64,000 bases of DNA from Myxococcales bacterium 68-20. GTDB lineage: Bacteria; Myxococcota_A; Polyangia; Polyangiales; Polyangiaceae. Location: positions 500,023 to 564,022 of the forward strand of contig MKVQ01000004.1 in the NCBI GenBank assembly GCA_001899635.1. Reading direction: 5' to 3'. The stretch's first letter is position 1; the number at the start of each line of letters is the position of its first letter. The notes under the pieces were generated by a model. It had not been told where the DNA came from. It worked only from the letters and a program-made list of their open reading frames with translations, and searched no databases. This document shows positions 24,938 to 33,746 of the stretch, one piece after another. The position numbers and the translations under genes were made by a program.

Positions 24938-25585
24938 TCAGATGGCGTTCGCGGCGCGATACGCGAGCGTGTGGACGGCGCCGTTCGAGGATCCCTTCAC
25001 GAGCGCGGTGAGCGCGATCCCCGTCTCCGGCGCGTTCGGCAGCGGGCCGCTCGTGATCGAGCAGAGATCGCCCGAGTTAGTCGTGGTGAAGCTGGCACCG
25101 GCGTCGACGCCGGAGGTGTCCCAGAACATCAGGTTGATCTGGTTCCATCCTCCGCATGCGATCGGGTACGGGACCTCGCGGAGTGCCTTCATCCAAAGCG
25201 AGACGCGGCCGATCCCACCGCCACACGTGGCGTCGATTTCGGCCGTCCACTGGTTGCCCGGCGCCGCCAGTGGCGTCACGTGCTCGTTCGTGACCGCGCA
25301 CGAGACTCCATCGACCTCGAATCCCGCCTCGATGAGCGGAGTGGGAAGTGAGCCCTCTCGAGATGTGGAGGACGGCAGACCGCGCGGCGACTCCGAGGGA
25401 TCCGAAGCCGGCAATGTCCCCTCCCCGCTCGCAGTTCTCTGCTCGTCGGCATCATCGCCCGGGCCCCTGCTGCCTTCGGAGGAGAGCGACCCGAGATCGT
25501 CCGCCGTGGTGAGGCCGCCACACGCCGCGATGCCCATTGCGATGCCGAGACCGAGGAGGAGGAGCGGTTGCCGGGGCGCCTTCAT
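24938..25585 (-). CDS. Lipoprotein of unknown function
   Basis: 215 residues from ATG 25585. The signal peptide LLLLGLGIAMGIAAC lipidates Cys about 22. An acidic, Gly/Ser-rich linker of some 70 residues (GPGDDADEQRTASGEG and on) follows, then a beta-rich globular domain of about 130 residues with four cysteines (VSCAVTN, DATCGGG, IACGGWNQ, DLCSITS) that probably form two disulphides. No family recognised. Convergent with the pseudo-NtrC gene (60-base gap); 251 bases downstream of the DUF4336 gene. Confidence 0.78.
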   Translation of the reverse strand: MKAPRQPLLLLGLGIAMGIAACGGLTTADDLGSLSSEGSRGPGDDADEQRTASGEGTLPASDPSESPRGLPSSTSREGSLPTPLIEAGFEVDGVSCAVTNEHVTPLAAPGNQWTAEIDATCGGGIGRVSLWMKALREVPYPIACGGWNQINLMFWDTSGVDAGASFTTTNSGDLCSITSGPLPNAPETGIALTALVKGSSNGAVHTLAYRAANAI

Positions 25586-25836
25586 GATCGTCTGCCAAAG
25601 CACGGAACGTGCCGCCTCGATCGTCGCGCTATCACGGGGACGGTTCTCGATCTGTGCCACGGTGATGGCACAGACTCTGAAATTCGTTCAGGCCGCGCGC
25701 TGAAACTTCGCGAGGTCCATCCCGCGATGGTGAGGACACGACGACGCTGACCACGCCTTCGTCCGCGTCTGCGCTCTCGGCTGCCGGCCCCGCGGACCCC
25801 AAGCCGTGCGCCGAGAAGCAACCGGGCGAACGGAGG

Positions 25837-26523
25837 TCACTTGGGATGAAGCCAGCGATAGCCATTCTGCAATACGGCAGCTCCATTCGTCGGGACGATA
25901 TCTCCATGCGCGAGGACGATGCGCTCCGGACTCCATTCGACCATCCGTGCGACCTGCTCGCGCGCCGCGTCGCGATCGCGAATCAAGAGGCGCTCGAGGA
26001 TGGTCGGTCCCGGCTCCCGATGGCCGATCATGAACGCAAGCGCACGCGTCAACGCCGACCCGTGGCTTGCGAGGTTGAAGACGAGATCGCTCGTGATGAG
26101 CGTCCGGCTCCTGCGATGAAAGAAGACGACCTCGTTCTGCATCGGCAGCGCCGAAAAGAAGAGCTGCTCGAGGTCGGCTCCCCACTCGGCGTCGGCGGGA
26201 GCCTCATCGCCGAGCACCCTGCTCCATGAAAGATCCGAGCGCTTCTTCTCGAGCCCTGGGCAGGCCGAGACGGATGCGTTGGGATAGGCCTTCGTCCACT
26301 CGCCGACATACAGATGATGGAACAAGCTCGGCGCGACGATCGCGACGACCGGACCGAGCGCGTCGATCGCCTCGCGAGTCGCGTCATCGAGCGCGACCGG
26401 CGAGTGCACGAAGAGACCGCCGCCCTCGAGGCGCACGACCGTCATTCGCGTCCCCGTCTCGACACCGAAGAATCGAAGCGGACGAGCAGCCCCCCACACA
26501 CCTTCTGCGATCGAGTCGAGCAT
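25837..26523 (-). CDS. DUF4336 family protein (metallo-beta-lactamase-like fold)
   Basis: 228 residues, ATG 26523. Matches DUF4336 proteins: GVETGTRMTVVRLEGGGLFV, then VAIVAPSLFHHLYVGEWTKAYP, a HRRSRTLITSDLVFN strand and the C-terminal IVLAHGDIV. These correspond to strands and metal-site positions of the metallo-beta-lactamase fold (SLFHHLY at the HxHxDH position, TSDLVFN, AHGD). The Asp of HxHxDH is absent, so a standard dinuclear zinc site is unlikely. Cytoplasmic. The biochemical function of DUF4336 is not established. Single gene, upstream of the lipoprotein at 24938-25585. Confidence 0.85.
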   Translation of the reverse strand: MLDSIAEGVWGAARPLRFFGVETGTRMTVVRLEGGGLFVHSPVALDDATREAIDALGPVVAIVAPSLFHHLYVGEWTKAYPNASVSACPGLEKKRSDLSWSRVLGDEAPADAEWGADLEQLFFSALPMQNEVVFFHRRSRTLITSDLVFNLASHGSALTRALAFMIGHREPGPTILERLLIRDRDAAREQVARMVEWSPERIVLAHGDIVPTNGAAVLQNGYRWLHPK

Positions 26524-26636
26524 CCGCTCCGGGTAGGACCATTCGGTGGAAACGTCCAGCCTCGTCGAAGACTTCGCTCCGAGGCGACGCCAGCTGAACG
26601 GCGAGGACGCCGAGGTCGCAGCGCTTGTAAGAGCCG

Positions 26637-26668
26637 GAGGTCGTCAGCCGGGGCGAGCTGACGACCTC
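26637..26668 (-). terminator. Strong 12-bp hairpin after the five-lipoprotein operon
   Basis: GAGGTCGTCAGC (26637-26648), 8-base loop, GCTGACGACCTC (26657-26668), perfect. It begins 7 bases beyond the TAG (26678-26676) of the last gene of the minus-strand operon. The following bases (CGGCTCTTAC on the minus strand) contain only a short pyrimidine stretch. The position and perfect stem make a transcription terminator or 3' mRNA stabiliser likely. Confidence 0.65.
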
Positions 26669-26675
26669 GGTCTCG

Positions 26676-28487
26676 CTAATTCACGGGGGGAAGCGCCGTC
26701 TCGACCAGCTTGCGGATCGCCATGCCGCCGGGGTAGGCGTAGCTCGAGTAGGAGCCCCAGCCCCAGAGGGTCGCGGAGAACGCCCCGTCGCTCCGCATGC
26801 GCTGGAGGCCCGTCCTGCACCGCTTGTCGCCGAACGAGTCACCGGGGCCGAAGTTGCGCGAGAGGTCGACACGCCTGTATTCGTACTGCCCCGCGCTGTC
26901 GATCGGCTTCCAGTCCGGCAGGTTGCCGGCGCACTCGAGCCACACGTCCTTGAAGTCACCGTGCGTCTTCTTGCGGACGATCACGAGCGAGTGCTCCGAG
27001 AACGACGAGTCCGCGTAGAAGCTATAGGAGCTCATGTACTGCCCCGACGCCACGACGTTGACGAACTCCGGATCGCCCATGCCTCCATAGCTGGGCGAGA
27101 CGTTCGTCTCTCCGTCGCCGCTCGACATGTGCATTCCGAGGTAGAACGGATGTTCGGCGTCGCGCGATCGGACGACGAACGCGTCGTTCGAGCGTGCACG
27201 GAAGAGGACGAGCTCGCCCGCGGAGATCGTGAGGGGCGCCCCCGCCGGTTTGACCGGGTCGTACTCGAGCTCCGTACCGTCGCGAGCGCCCACCATGCGG
27301 TACCAGACGATCTCCTCGGTGTTCGCGGAGCGCGGGCGGTAACCAACGCCGACGTACTCCGAGCCCCACTGTTCGTAGGGCGGGATCTGCTGCGCGAGCG
27401 TGTCGCAAGGCCCCGACCTGCTCGGCAAGAAGGCGCATCCATTTCCGCCGACCGTCACAGTCGGCTTGTCGGAGTAGACGAGGCTGCCGGTGAGCTCCTG
27501 CGTCTGGACGAGCTGCGCGAACTGGCCCTTCGCCAGCTTGATCTTCGCCGGCTTTCCGGCCGCGGCGCCCGTGAAGCCTGCACCGTTGGCGACGTCCTTG
27601 CTCCCGACGATGGTGACCTCTGTATCGTCCTCAGCCGCAAAGATCTGCGTCATGGGGATTCCGAGGTTCGCCTCCCAACCGTCGACGACGAGGTGCTCCT
27701 TCGCCCATGCGCTGACGGGGAGGACGAGGGTGGCCGTCGGGAAGTGCGTTCCGGCTCCGCCGTACGGATACATCCAGGTGACGCCGACCGGGACGTTGCT
27801 CTTCAGGCGGAACGCGTCTCCGATGGTGGAGCCGCGGGCCCAGGAGTCCGACTCGACCGCAGGCTTCGCGCCAACCGGACAAGCCGAGTGGTAGAGCATC
27901 TCGCCGGGCGTACGCGCTTTCCCCGACTCCCAATCGGCTACGAAGAGGATCGCGCTCTCTCCGGGAGCGATCGGTCCTTCGAGCGGCTCGAGGTCCGTGC
28001 TGTTCGGCAGGGCCCGGAAGAGCGCACGCGACACGTCGAGCGCCTCACCACGCAACTCGAGAGATACCGTGGCCGGCTGGTTCGACGCATTGACGACGAA
28101 CGTCGCGAAGCACGACATCGGATACGCGAGGGGGTCGGTAACCGGCCTCTGGAAATAGAAGTCACAACCGTTCGAGCTTCGGTCGGCCTCCGCCGCTGCG
28201 CACGGCTCCTGGCACTTGGCCGCGCCGCAGGCGAGGTCGTCGGCGCATGTGTCGACCACGGCGCCCGTGCACGAGTCGATGATCGTGCGACCGTCGAGCG
28301 AGCATTGGAGGTAACAGGCCTCGGCGTCGGGAGCGCCAGCCTCGGGCTTCGTGTCGAAGCCAGGGGCGGGCTGAGTGAAGCCACCTCGATCGTCGCCGCA
28401 GGCGCCGATCAATGCAACGAAGCCACCGACGAAGGCCACGGCGCCGAGCGCGCCGTGCGCACGGAACAAGGGCCGCGCGCGCCTCAT
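26676..28487 (-). CDS. IgGFc-binding-protein-like lipoprotein (last gene of five-lipoprotein operon)
   Basis: 603 residues from ATG 28487, which overlaps the preceding gene's stop by 4 bases. A lipoprotein signal ends in ALIGAC. A short Cys-rich segment (about 50-95: CYLQCSLDGR, CTGAVVDTC, CGAAKCQEPC) follows, then a large beta-rich domain with features of the IgGFc-binding N-terminal family: FVVNASNQPATVSL, TWMYPYGGAGTHFPTA, DTEVTIVGSKDV, FAQLVQTQELTGSLVYSDKP, VTVGGNGCAFLP and QIPPYEQWGSEYV. Such proteins in bacteria are presumed adhesive surface proteins; the name does not imply antibody binding here. The end of the protein is aromatic and Gly/Tyr-rich. Anchored by Cys about 30. Confidence 0.83.
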   Translation of the reverse strand: MRRARPLFRAHGALGAVAFVGGFVALIGACGDDRGGFTQPAPGFDTKPEAGAPDAEACYLQCSLDGRTIIDSCTGAVVDTCADDLACGAAKCQEPCAAAEADRSSNGCDFYFQRPVTDPLAYPMSCFATFVVNASNQPATVSLELRGEALDVSRALFRALPNSTDLEPLEGPIAPGESAILFVADWESGKARTPGEMLYHSACPVGAKPAVESDSWARGSTIGDAFRLKSNVPVGVTWMYPYGGAGTHFPTATLVLPVSAWAKEHLVVDGWEANLGIPMTQIFAAEDDTEVTIVGSKDVANGAGFTGAAAGKPAKIKLAKGQFAQLVQTQELTGSLVYSDKPTVTVGGNGCAFLPSRSGPCDTLAQQIPPYEQWGSEYVGVGYRPRSANTEEIVWYRMVGARDGTELEYDPVKPAGAPLTISAGELVLFRARSNDAFVVRSRDAEHPFYLGMHMSSGDGETNVSPSYGGMGDPEFVNVVASGQYMSSYSFYADSSFSEHSLVIVRKKTHGDFKDVWLECAGNLPDWKPIDSAGQYEYRRVDLSRNFGPGDSFGDKRCRTGLQRMRSDGAFSATLWGWGSYSSYAYPGGMAIRKLVETALPPVN

Positions 28488-29947
28488 GGGAGCTTCACTT
28501 CCACCGGCGTGAGAACGGACTTCTTCGGAAGTCCGGCGCCGAGCTGGCCGTAGAAGTTGCTGCCCCAGCAGTACACCTTGCCATTCGTCAGGATGGCACA
28601 CGTCGAATAAGGCATGACCTTCACCTCGGCTGCCGGCGCCGGAAGACCGGCGACACGGACCGTTTGAATCGCAAACTGTTTGGTGCCGTCCCCTGCCTGC
28701 CCCGCGTTGTTCAGTCCCCAGCAGTAGACCTCGCCGGTCACCGACGTCGCGCACCAGCGATGCTTCTCGCGGTACGTGACGGTGTTCTCCGTCACGTTCC
28801 ATGATTCGGTCGTCGCGATGCGCGTGATCGGCTCGGGGATGTCGACCGCGGCTGGCAGCGCGCGTGCGTACTGGTCCTGGACGAGGGAGCCCCCAGCCAG
28901 GTCCGGAGCCCCCCAGCACCAGCCGATGCCGTTCGCGACGGCGCATGCCTCGTCACCGACCGTATCGACCATCGAGACGTGGTCGAGCGCCACCTTCGTG
29001 GGCCATCCGTCGGAGACGAGCGCCACCGGACGTCCGACGCTGAAGGACGACCCCCAGCTCATCAGCGTGCCGTTCTCGTGGATCGTGAAGGTCGCGGCGC
29101 CGACGGCGATGTTCTTGGCGCCGGCGGCGAGCTCGAGTGTCTTGGGCTGGGCGTTGCGCTCCGAGGTCGGGATCGCCAACCCGACCTGGCTAAAGCGGTT
29201 ATCGCCCCAGCACACGACGCTCTCGTCGCGCAGGATCGCGCAAGCGACGAGGCCGTCGGGGCTGACGGCGACCTTCGTTGCGGAAGCAGGCAGCGGGAGT
29301 TGAACCGGGCTCTTCTGGATCGTCGTCGCTGACGCCTCGCTCTGGAGGAAGGGCCCTCGTCCCCAGCAAAAGGCTGCTCCATCGCTGTCGACGGCGCACG
29401 TGTGATCGAGCGTCGTGACCTTCGAGAGGCCTGGCACGCGCACCGGCACCGGACTGTCACCGATCGTGTTGGGATCCCCGAGCTGCCCGGCGTTGTTCGC
29501 TCCCCAGCAGGCGACCGCGCCGTCGTGGAGCAGGGCGCAATAGCCCTCCTCGCGCGTGCCGGAGCCCGATTTCGAGGTCGTGCTGAGCGCGATCGCGCAC
29601 GGAGGATCGCTGCACTCGATCGGCAGCGGCGCACTGTCGACGACGGTGACGTCCTTGATGCCGGCATCGTTCACGTCGTCTTCACGATCGGCCTCGGGCG
29701 CGGCATCCGCCCCGCCGTCCGCGTCACTCGGGACGGGCTCGCGCGCGTCGTCACTGCTCGAGCAGCTCGTGGTCATTGCGCCCACGGTCGAGAAGCTCGT
29801 GAGGAGCGCGAGGAGCGGGGGGAGCGCGATGACACGGCCGGCGATCCGGTGATGCGTTCGCCGAGAGGTATCGGAGTCCCGAGGGCTCGGTCGAAGAGCG
29901 CTGGCTCGGGTCCCCTCCGCTTCAAGGAGTCGTCTTGTGGTACGCAT
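28484..29947 (-). CDS. RCC1-repeat beta-propeller lipoprotein
   Basis: 487 residues from ATG 29947, overlapping the upstream gene's 3' end by 26 bases. A hydrophobic signal (residues about 36-60) ends MTTSC, a weak lipobox. An Asp/Ala-rich linker (about 65-100, SDADGGADAAPEADREDD) follows. Seven or so RCC1/BLIP-II-type repeats fill the rest; the diagnostic pieces are ALLHDGAVACWGANNAGQLG, AVDSDGAAFCWGRG, AILRDESVVCWGDNRFSQVG, YCWGLNNAGQAGDG and YCWGSNFYGQLG. Each blade carries a Cys-Trp-Gly, and the cysteines probably pair between blades. Extracellular RCC1 propellers act as binding scaffolds. The long N-terminal extension before the signal is unusual; no closer start codon is available. Confidence 0.86.
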   Translation of the reverse strand: MRTTRRLLEAEGTRASALRPSPRDSDTSRRTHHRIAGRVIALPPLLALLTSFSTVGAMTTSCSSSDDAREPVPSDADGGADAAPEADREDDVNDAGIKDVTVVDSAPLPIECSDPPCAIALSTTSKSGSGTREEGYCALLHDGAVACWGANNAGQLGDPNTIGDSPVPVRVPGLSKVTTLDHTCAVDSDGAAFCWGRGPFLQSEASATTIQKSPVQLPLPASATKVAVSPDGLVACAILRDESVVCWGDNRFSQVGLAIPTSERNAQPKTLELAAGAKNIAVGAATFTIHENGTLMSWGSSFSVGRPVALVSDGWPTKVALDHVSMVDTVGDEACAVANGIGWCWGAPDLAGGSLVQDQYARALPAAVDIPEPITRIATTESWNVTENTVTYREKHRWCATSVTGEVYCWGLNNAGQAGDGTKQFAIQTVRVAGLPAPAAEVKVMPYSTCAILTNGKVYCWGSNFYGQLGAGLPKKSVLTPVEVKLP

Positions 29948-31232
29948 GGCGGGCTCCGATTGCCCAGAGGTTTTGGTTCGAGGTGCCCCGGATCCTGTAG
30001 AACGGGGCGTTTACCGGCGCGCCGGCGCGGGCGATCGTCGAGATTGCAAGCGTGCCGTCGTCGGAGCGACGAACGACGAGCCCCCACGCCGTGAACCACG
30101 TCTCGTCGTTGCCTCGCCAGAGCGACGTCGCTACTTTGGGCGCGGCACTGTTTGCGCTCTTCAGCGGCAGAAGCGACTGCTCGGACGAATAGCCACTCTC
30201 CGTGACGCGAATCGTCGTGAGGTAGACGCCCTCCAGGGCTCCTCGGTTCGTTCTGTTGTGAACCGCGACGTACTCGGTCGTCGACGACGGGGCGATGTCG
30301 ACGAGCCACCCGCCCCTGCCGCTGCCGATGAAGAGCGTCCCGGGACGTTGGGCACACGGCGAAACGGCGCTGCTCGCGGCGACGCCGTCCGCGACGCGGT
30401 CCCAACCGGCAGCCGACTTCCGGACGACGAGGGGGCAGTTGGTCAACGTCCGAGCGCGAGCGCCGACGAACCAGACGTCGTCCGGTCCGCTACCGTGGAC
30501 GGACGCGAAGAAGATGTGCTCGTCGGCGGCTTCGAGGTCATCCGCGACGTAGACCGGCGCAAAGGTTCCGTCTACCGGGTCGCGGTGAAAGATCGTGTTG
30601 CTGTAGTACGCATAGACGTCGTCCGCACCGGTTCCCCAGACGCCGAGCGTCGCGATCGGCAGCCGGCTACCGCTCTCCAACGGATTGCCGTGATCGTCCG
30701 TGTGGCCGCCGATGCCGTCGGGCAGCGACTGGCTCGTCCACGTCCACGCGCTGCCCGGCGTGCTCGAGCGCTTGCCGTGATAGACGCGCGACGGCCCAAC
30801 CGTGAAGTACACCTCATCGGCGTTCGGCGCATAGATGCGACCGGCGAACGTGCCGATCCCCGCCATGTTCTGCGTCCCGTCGTCGATGTACTCCCACGCG
30901 TTCGTCGATTTGTTCCACTCGAGGACCTTGAGGCCCTCCGTCCTGCTCTCGCCGATCGCGAAGGCGACGTCCTCGAAAGGCGCGATGTCGCGGAAGACGA
31001 GATCCTCGTCCGGGAAGCCGGTGATGCACCAGCCGGCGGAGCTGCAGTCGGGCAGACGAGTGTCGGGGACGTCGACATCGGGGACGTCGGCCGCGTCGCC
31101 GGCTCCGGCGTCGGGGATGGTCACCGGCGGCGGTTGTTCCGGAGCCTGCGGGGTCGCGTCTTCCGAGCTCGCGCACGCGCCGATGATCGCGAGCGACGCA
31201 GCTGCTGACGCGAGGACGATGACGCTTCTCAT
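29922..31232 (-). CDS. Beta-propeller-like lipoprotein A
   Basis: 436 residues from ATG 31232, overlapping the upstream stop by 4 bases (ATGA). The signal peptide IVLASAAASLAIIGAC gives lipidated Cys about 20. An Asp/Pro/Val-rich linker (PDAGAGDAADVPDVDVPDTR) leads to a beta-rich domain. Repeated Asp-Val/Asp-Glu-Val-aromatic elements (GTGADDVYAYYSNTIFHRDP, GSGPDDVWFVGARART, NADEVYFTVGPSRVY and SNQNLWAIGARHAY) resemble the blades of the neighbouring protein encoded at 31229-32431, so the two are probably paralogues. Likely surface-exposed binding protein; ligand unknown. Confidence 0.8.
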   Translation of the reverse strand: MRSVIVLASAAASLAIIGACASSEDATPQAPEQPPPVTIPDAGAGDAADVPDVDVPDTRLPDCSSAGWCITGFPDEDLVFRDIAPFEDVAFAIGESRTEGLKVLEWNKSTNAWEYIDDGTQNMAGIGTFAGRIYAPNADEVYFTVGPSRVYHGKRSSTPGSAWTWTSQSLPDGIGGHTDDHGNPLESGSRLPIATLGVWGTGADDVYAYYSNTIFHRDPVDGTFAPVYVADDLEAADEHIFFASVHGSGPDDVWFVGARARTLTNCPLVVRKSAAGWDRVADGVAASSAVSPCAQRPGTLFIGSGRGGWLVDIAPSSTTEYVAVHNRTNRGALEGVYLTTIRVTESGYSSEQSLLPLKSANSAAPKVATSLWRGNDETWFTAWGLVVRRSDDGTLAISTIARAGAPVNAPFYRIRGTSNQNLWAIGARHAYHKTTP

Positions 31233-32431
31233 GGTTTGCCTCCGAGGGACACGAGCACTCCTTGTCCTGCGATCCACACCTTTCCCGGCGACGGCATCCA
31301 GATGTGGCGGAAGCTCGGGCGCCTTCCGCCGAGGCCGGCGACCTTGAGCCGGCTCCAGGCGGCGCCGTCGTAATGAAAGACCGTGCCTTCGTCTCCGGCG
31401 ATCCAGATGTCGCTCGGCGACGATCCGGTGATCGCGCGGAGGTGCTGCTTCGTCGGCACCTCGTCGTAGGCCTCGAAGAAGCGCGGATCGCCGCGCCACC
31501 GGCGGACGGTGCCGGTCGAGCCGACCGCCCAGACGTCGTTCGTCGCCGCGGCCCAGACGCCATGCAGCGCGATGACGGTGTCCGTGTTGAAGCCGGTGAG
31601 CGTCGGCTCGGCGGCCTCGGCGTTCGTGACGCGGAACGCGGCACCTCGCGGGCCGACCGCCCAGACCTCGTCGGCGGAGCGACCGCCGATTGCATACACC
31701 TCCCGGCACGGAATCGGCCCACATTTGTCGAGCGTCACAGGCGTGGCCGCGAAGCTTCCGTCCTCGGCCTGTCGCAATCGCCAGAGCCCGCCACGGCTAC
31801 CTTGCGTCGTCAGGCCGATCCAGAGTGAGCTCGAGTCAGCGTGAGCCCACGACGTGTAGACGCGGCCGCCGGAGTCGCCCCACGCGGGGTGAGTGGTCGC
31901 CGGGCCGAAGAACGACCACCCGCCGACAGACGGAGCGCCCGCGTCGCCAGCGAGCCCACGCGTGTAGAGCCGGCGTGGATCATCGAAGGCGATCTCGGCA
32001 TCGCCGTGGAGCCAGAGCGCGTAGAGCGAGTGCTGCGTGTCCGTCACCGAGCGCTTCCACGACGTACCGTCGAAGTGCGCGGCCGAGCCGACGGTGCCTA
32101 CCAGCCAGGCATCGGTCGGCGAGCGGGCGGCGATCGCCTGGACGTGCGTACGTAGGTCGAGCGTCTCCGCCGACGCCGACGGTCCGAAGAGCGGATTGGC
32201 GCAGAGGGCGTCATCCGTGCACTCGTCCGGATAATACTCGCAGTCCTCGACGCAGACCGAGGCGTCCTCGTTGCTGGCGTCGGCGCCTCCGTCGCCTTCA
32301 GTCGCGGGCACGGGAGTGTTCGTCTCTTCCGAGGGAAGGGCCGCCGTTTCTCCGTCGTTGGCACATGCCGCGAGCAGGGCGAGCGCCGAAGCAGCCGTCC
32401 CCGTGACGGCAACGACCCAGCTAGTTTTCAT
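31229..32431 (-). CDS. Beta-propeller-like lipoprotein B
   Basis: 400 residues from ATG 32431; both ends overlap neighbours by 4 bases. The signal ends LALLAAC (Cys about 22), then an acidic Gly/Asp/Ala linker and a small Cys cluster (CVEDCEYYPDECTDDALC). At least five blade-like repeats share the pattern S--D-W-VG--G----(F/W)-G--W: SPTDAWLVGTVGSAAHFDGT, SADEVWAVGPRGAAF, TNDVWAVGSTGTVRRW, SPSDIWIAGDEGTVFHYDGA and PGKVWIAGQGVLV. These look like YCF48/BNR-type or Kelch-type propeller blades. Such secreted propellers bind sugars, proteins or metal; the target is unknown. Part of the translationally coupled five-gene set. Confidence 0.82.
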   Translation of the reverse strand: MKTSWVVAVTGTAASALALLAACANDGETAALPSEETNTPVPATEGDGGADASNEDASVCVEDCEYYPDECTDDALCANPLFGPSASAETLDLRTHVQAIAARSPTDAWLVGTVGSAAHFDGTSWKRSVTDTQHSLYALWLHGDAEIAFDDPRRLYTRGLAGDAGAPSVGGWSFFGPATTHPAWGDSGGRVYTSWAHADSSSLWIGLTTQGSRGGLWRLRQAEDGSFAATPVTLDKCGPIPCREVYAIGGRSADEVWAVGPRGAAFRVTNAEAAEPTLTGFNTDTVIALHGVWAAATNDVWAVGSTGTVRRWRGDPRFFEAYDEVPTKQHLRAITGSSPSDIWIAGDEGTVFHYDGAAWSRLKVAGLGGRRPSFRHIWMPSPGKVWIAGQGVLVSLGGKP

Positions 32432-33618
32432 CGAGCCGGTCCTCCCGCATCCTGAATCTCGTCGCAGGGCTCGACCATGCACTGACCGTCGACGCACGCC
32501 TGGCCCGCGATGCCGTCGCAGACGATCCCGCAGCCGCCGCAGTTCTTCGGATCCGACGCGATGTTCGTCTCGCATCCGTCATCGCGGTTCCCGTTGCAGT
32601 CACCCGAGCCGGCATTGCACGACCAGTCGCATCTTCCGTAAACGCAAGCGTCGCTGGCGTTCAGAATGTTGCGTACGCAGCCAACTCCGCAGGCGCCGCA
32701 GTTGTCGAAGTCCGAAGACAAATCCTTGCAGCTGCCGAAGCCGATGGATCTGTCCCCCAACACGATGTGGCTCTCCCCACAGAGCGTCTGACCCGCGGGG
32801 CACATGCACGTCGGCATCATCAGCTCGTTCAGGAGGCACTTCATGCCGTCCTGGCATTTGCTCCCGCAGCCGCCGCAGTTGTCATCGTCCACGGTACTGG
32901 TCTCGCAGCCGTTCTGGGCGACGCCGTCACAGTCTGCGAAGAACGCCGCGCACTTCAACGCGCCGCACTTGCCGTCCCAACATCCGAAATACGTGTTCGG
33001 CCGCGCCTCTGCGCTGCCGTCGCCCCCGGGCGGACAGGCGTTGCCGCATGCGCCGCAGTTCGCGTCATCGTAGGCAGGGTTCCGGCAGGGCGCGAGGCCA
33101 CCGCAATTGATCTCGCCCGGCTTGCAACCGCACGTGAAGACGTTGGCTCCGCTCATGATGCACGGCTCACCTGCGGGACATTTGTTCCCGCAGTATCCGC
33201 AGTGCTCATCGTTCATGGGACTCGTCTCGCACCCGTTGTCCGGGATGCCGTCGCAGTCGAGCGCTGCGTTCGACCTGCAGCTCAGGACGCACCGGCCCTC
33301 GACGCAGACGTACTGGTCCCCGCCGCGGCTCGGGGGACACATGTGCCCGCACTCTCCGCAGTTGTTCGGATCCGTGCGGAGATCGGTCTCGCAGATGAAC
33401 CTCGAGTTCGGACACGTGGTGTGGCCGGGCGGGCAGCGATCCGACGGGCAGTAGGACCTGAGGTCGTTCCCTTCGTCGGTAAACGCGGCGTCGGGGTTCG
33501 TGAAGGACGGCGGCCCGGCTTCGACCGTCTCGGCGACGAGCACCTCGCGGCTACAGGCGATCAATACGAATACGATTGGAGTCAAAGACGCGCTGAAGCG
33601 CGCAATACGTCGGAGCAT
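32428..33618 (-). CDS. Cys-rich NCGxCG-repeat lipoprotein (first gene of five-lipoprotein operon)
   Basis: 396 residues from ATG 33618. The signal peptide ends FVLIAC with Cys about 22. The mature protein contains six copies of a D--(N/H)CG-CG--C element (DPNNCGECGHMC, DEHCGYCGNKC, DDANCGACGNAC, DDDNCGGCGSKC, DFDNCGACGVGC, DPKNCGGCGIVC), interleaved with C(D/N)G--(D/Q)NGCET segments. Over forty cysteines suggest a rod of disulphide-bonded modules, common in myxobacterial surface proteins but without a known function. It heads a run of five genes joined by 4-, 4-, 26- and 4-base overlaps. A 128-base gap separates it from the anti-sigma-like gene and carries a possible operator (33661-33687). 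Confidence 0.85.
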   Translation of the reverse strand: MLRRIARFSASLTPIVFVLIACSREVLVAETVEAGPPSFTNPDAAFTDEGNDLRSYCPSDRCPPGHTTCPNSRFICETDLRTDPNNCGECGHMCPPSRGGDQYVCVEGRCVLSCRSNAALDCDGIPDNGCETSPMNDEHCGYCGNKCPAGEPCIMSGANVFTCGCKPGEINCGGLAPCRNPAYDDANCGACGNACPPGGDGSAEARPNTYFGCWDGKCGALKCAAFFADCDGVAQNGCETSTVDDDNCGGCGSKCQDGMKCLLNELMMPTCMCPAGQTLCGESHIVLGDRSIGFGSCKDLSSDFDNCGACGVGCVRNILNASDACVYGRCDWSCNAGSGDCNGNRDDGCETNIASDPKNCGGCGIVCDGIAGQACVDGQCMVEPCDEIQDAGGPAR

Positions 33619-33660
33619 TTCGGACCGCCCTCTTCGAAGAAGCCTTGGCGTCGTGTTGAT

Positions 33661-33687
33661 TTGGGATGTCGAACCCAACAATTTGGG
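33661..33687. promoter_or_regulatory. Alternating TTGGG / CCCAA repeats upstream of the lipoprotein operon
   Basis: TTGGG (33661-33665), 8-base spacer, CCCAA (33674-33678), 4-base spacer, TTGGG (33683-33687). They lie 43-69 bases upstream of the ATG of the first lipoprotein gene, in an AT-richer patch of an otherwise GC-rich gap. Could be an operator or a pair of mutually exclusive RNA hairpins. Nothing recognised. Confidence 0.35.
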
Positions 33688-33746
33688 GCTCGCGCGCCAA
33701 CCACCCACAGCGGTGCGCCTTCGGCGCGCGTTGAATTCGATGTTGG

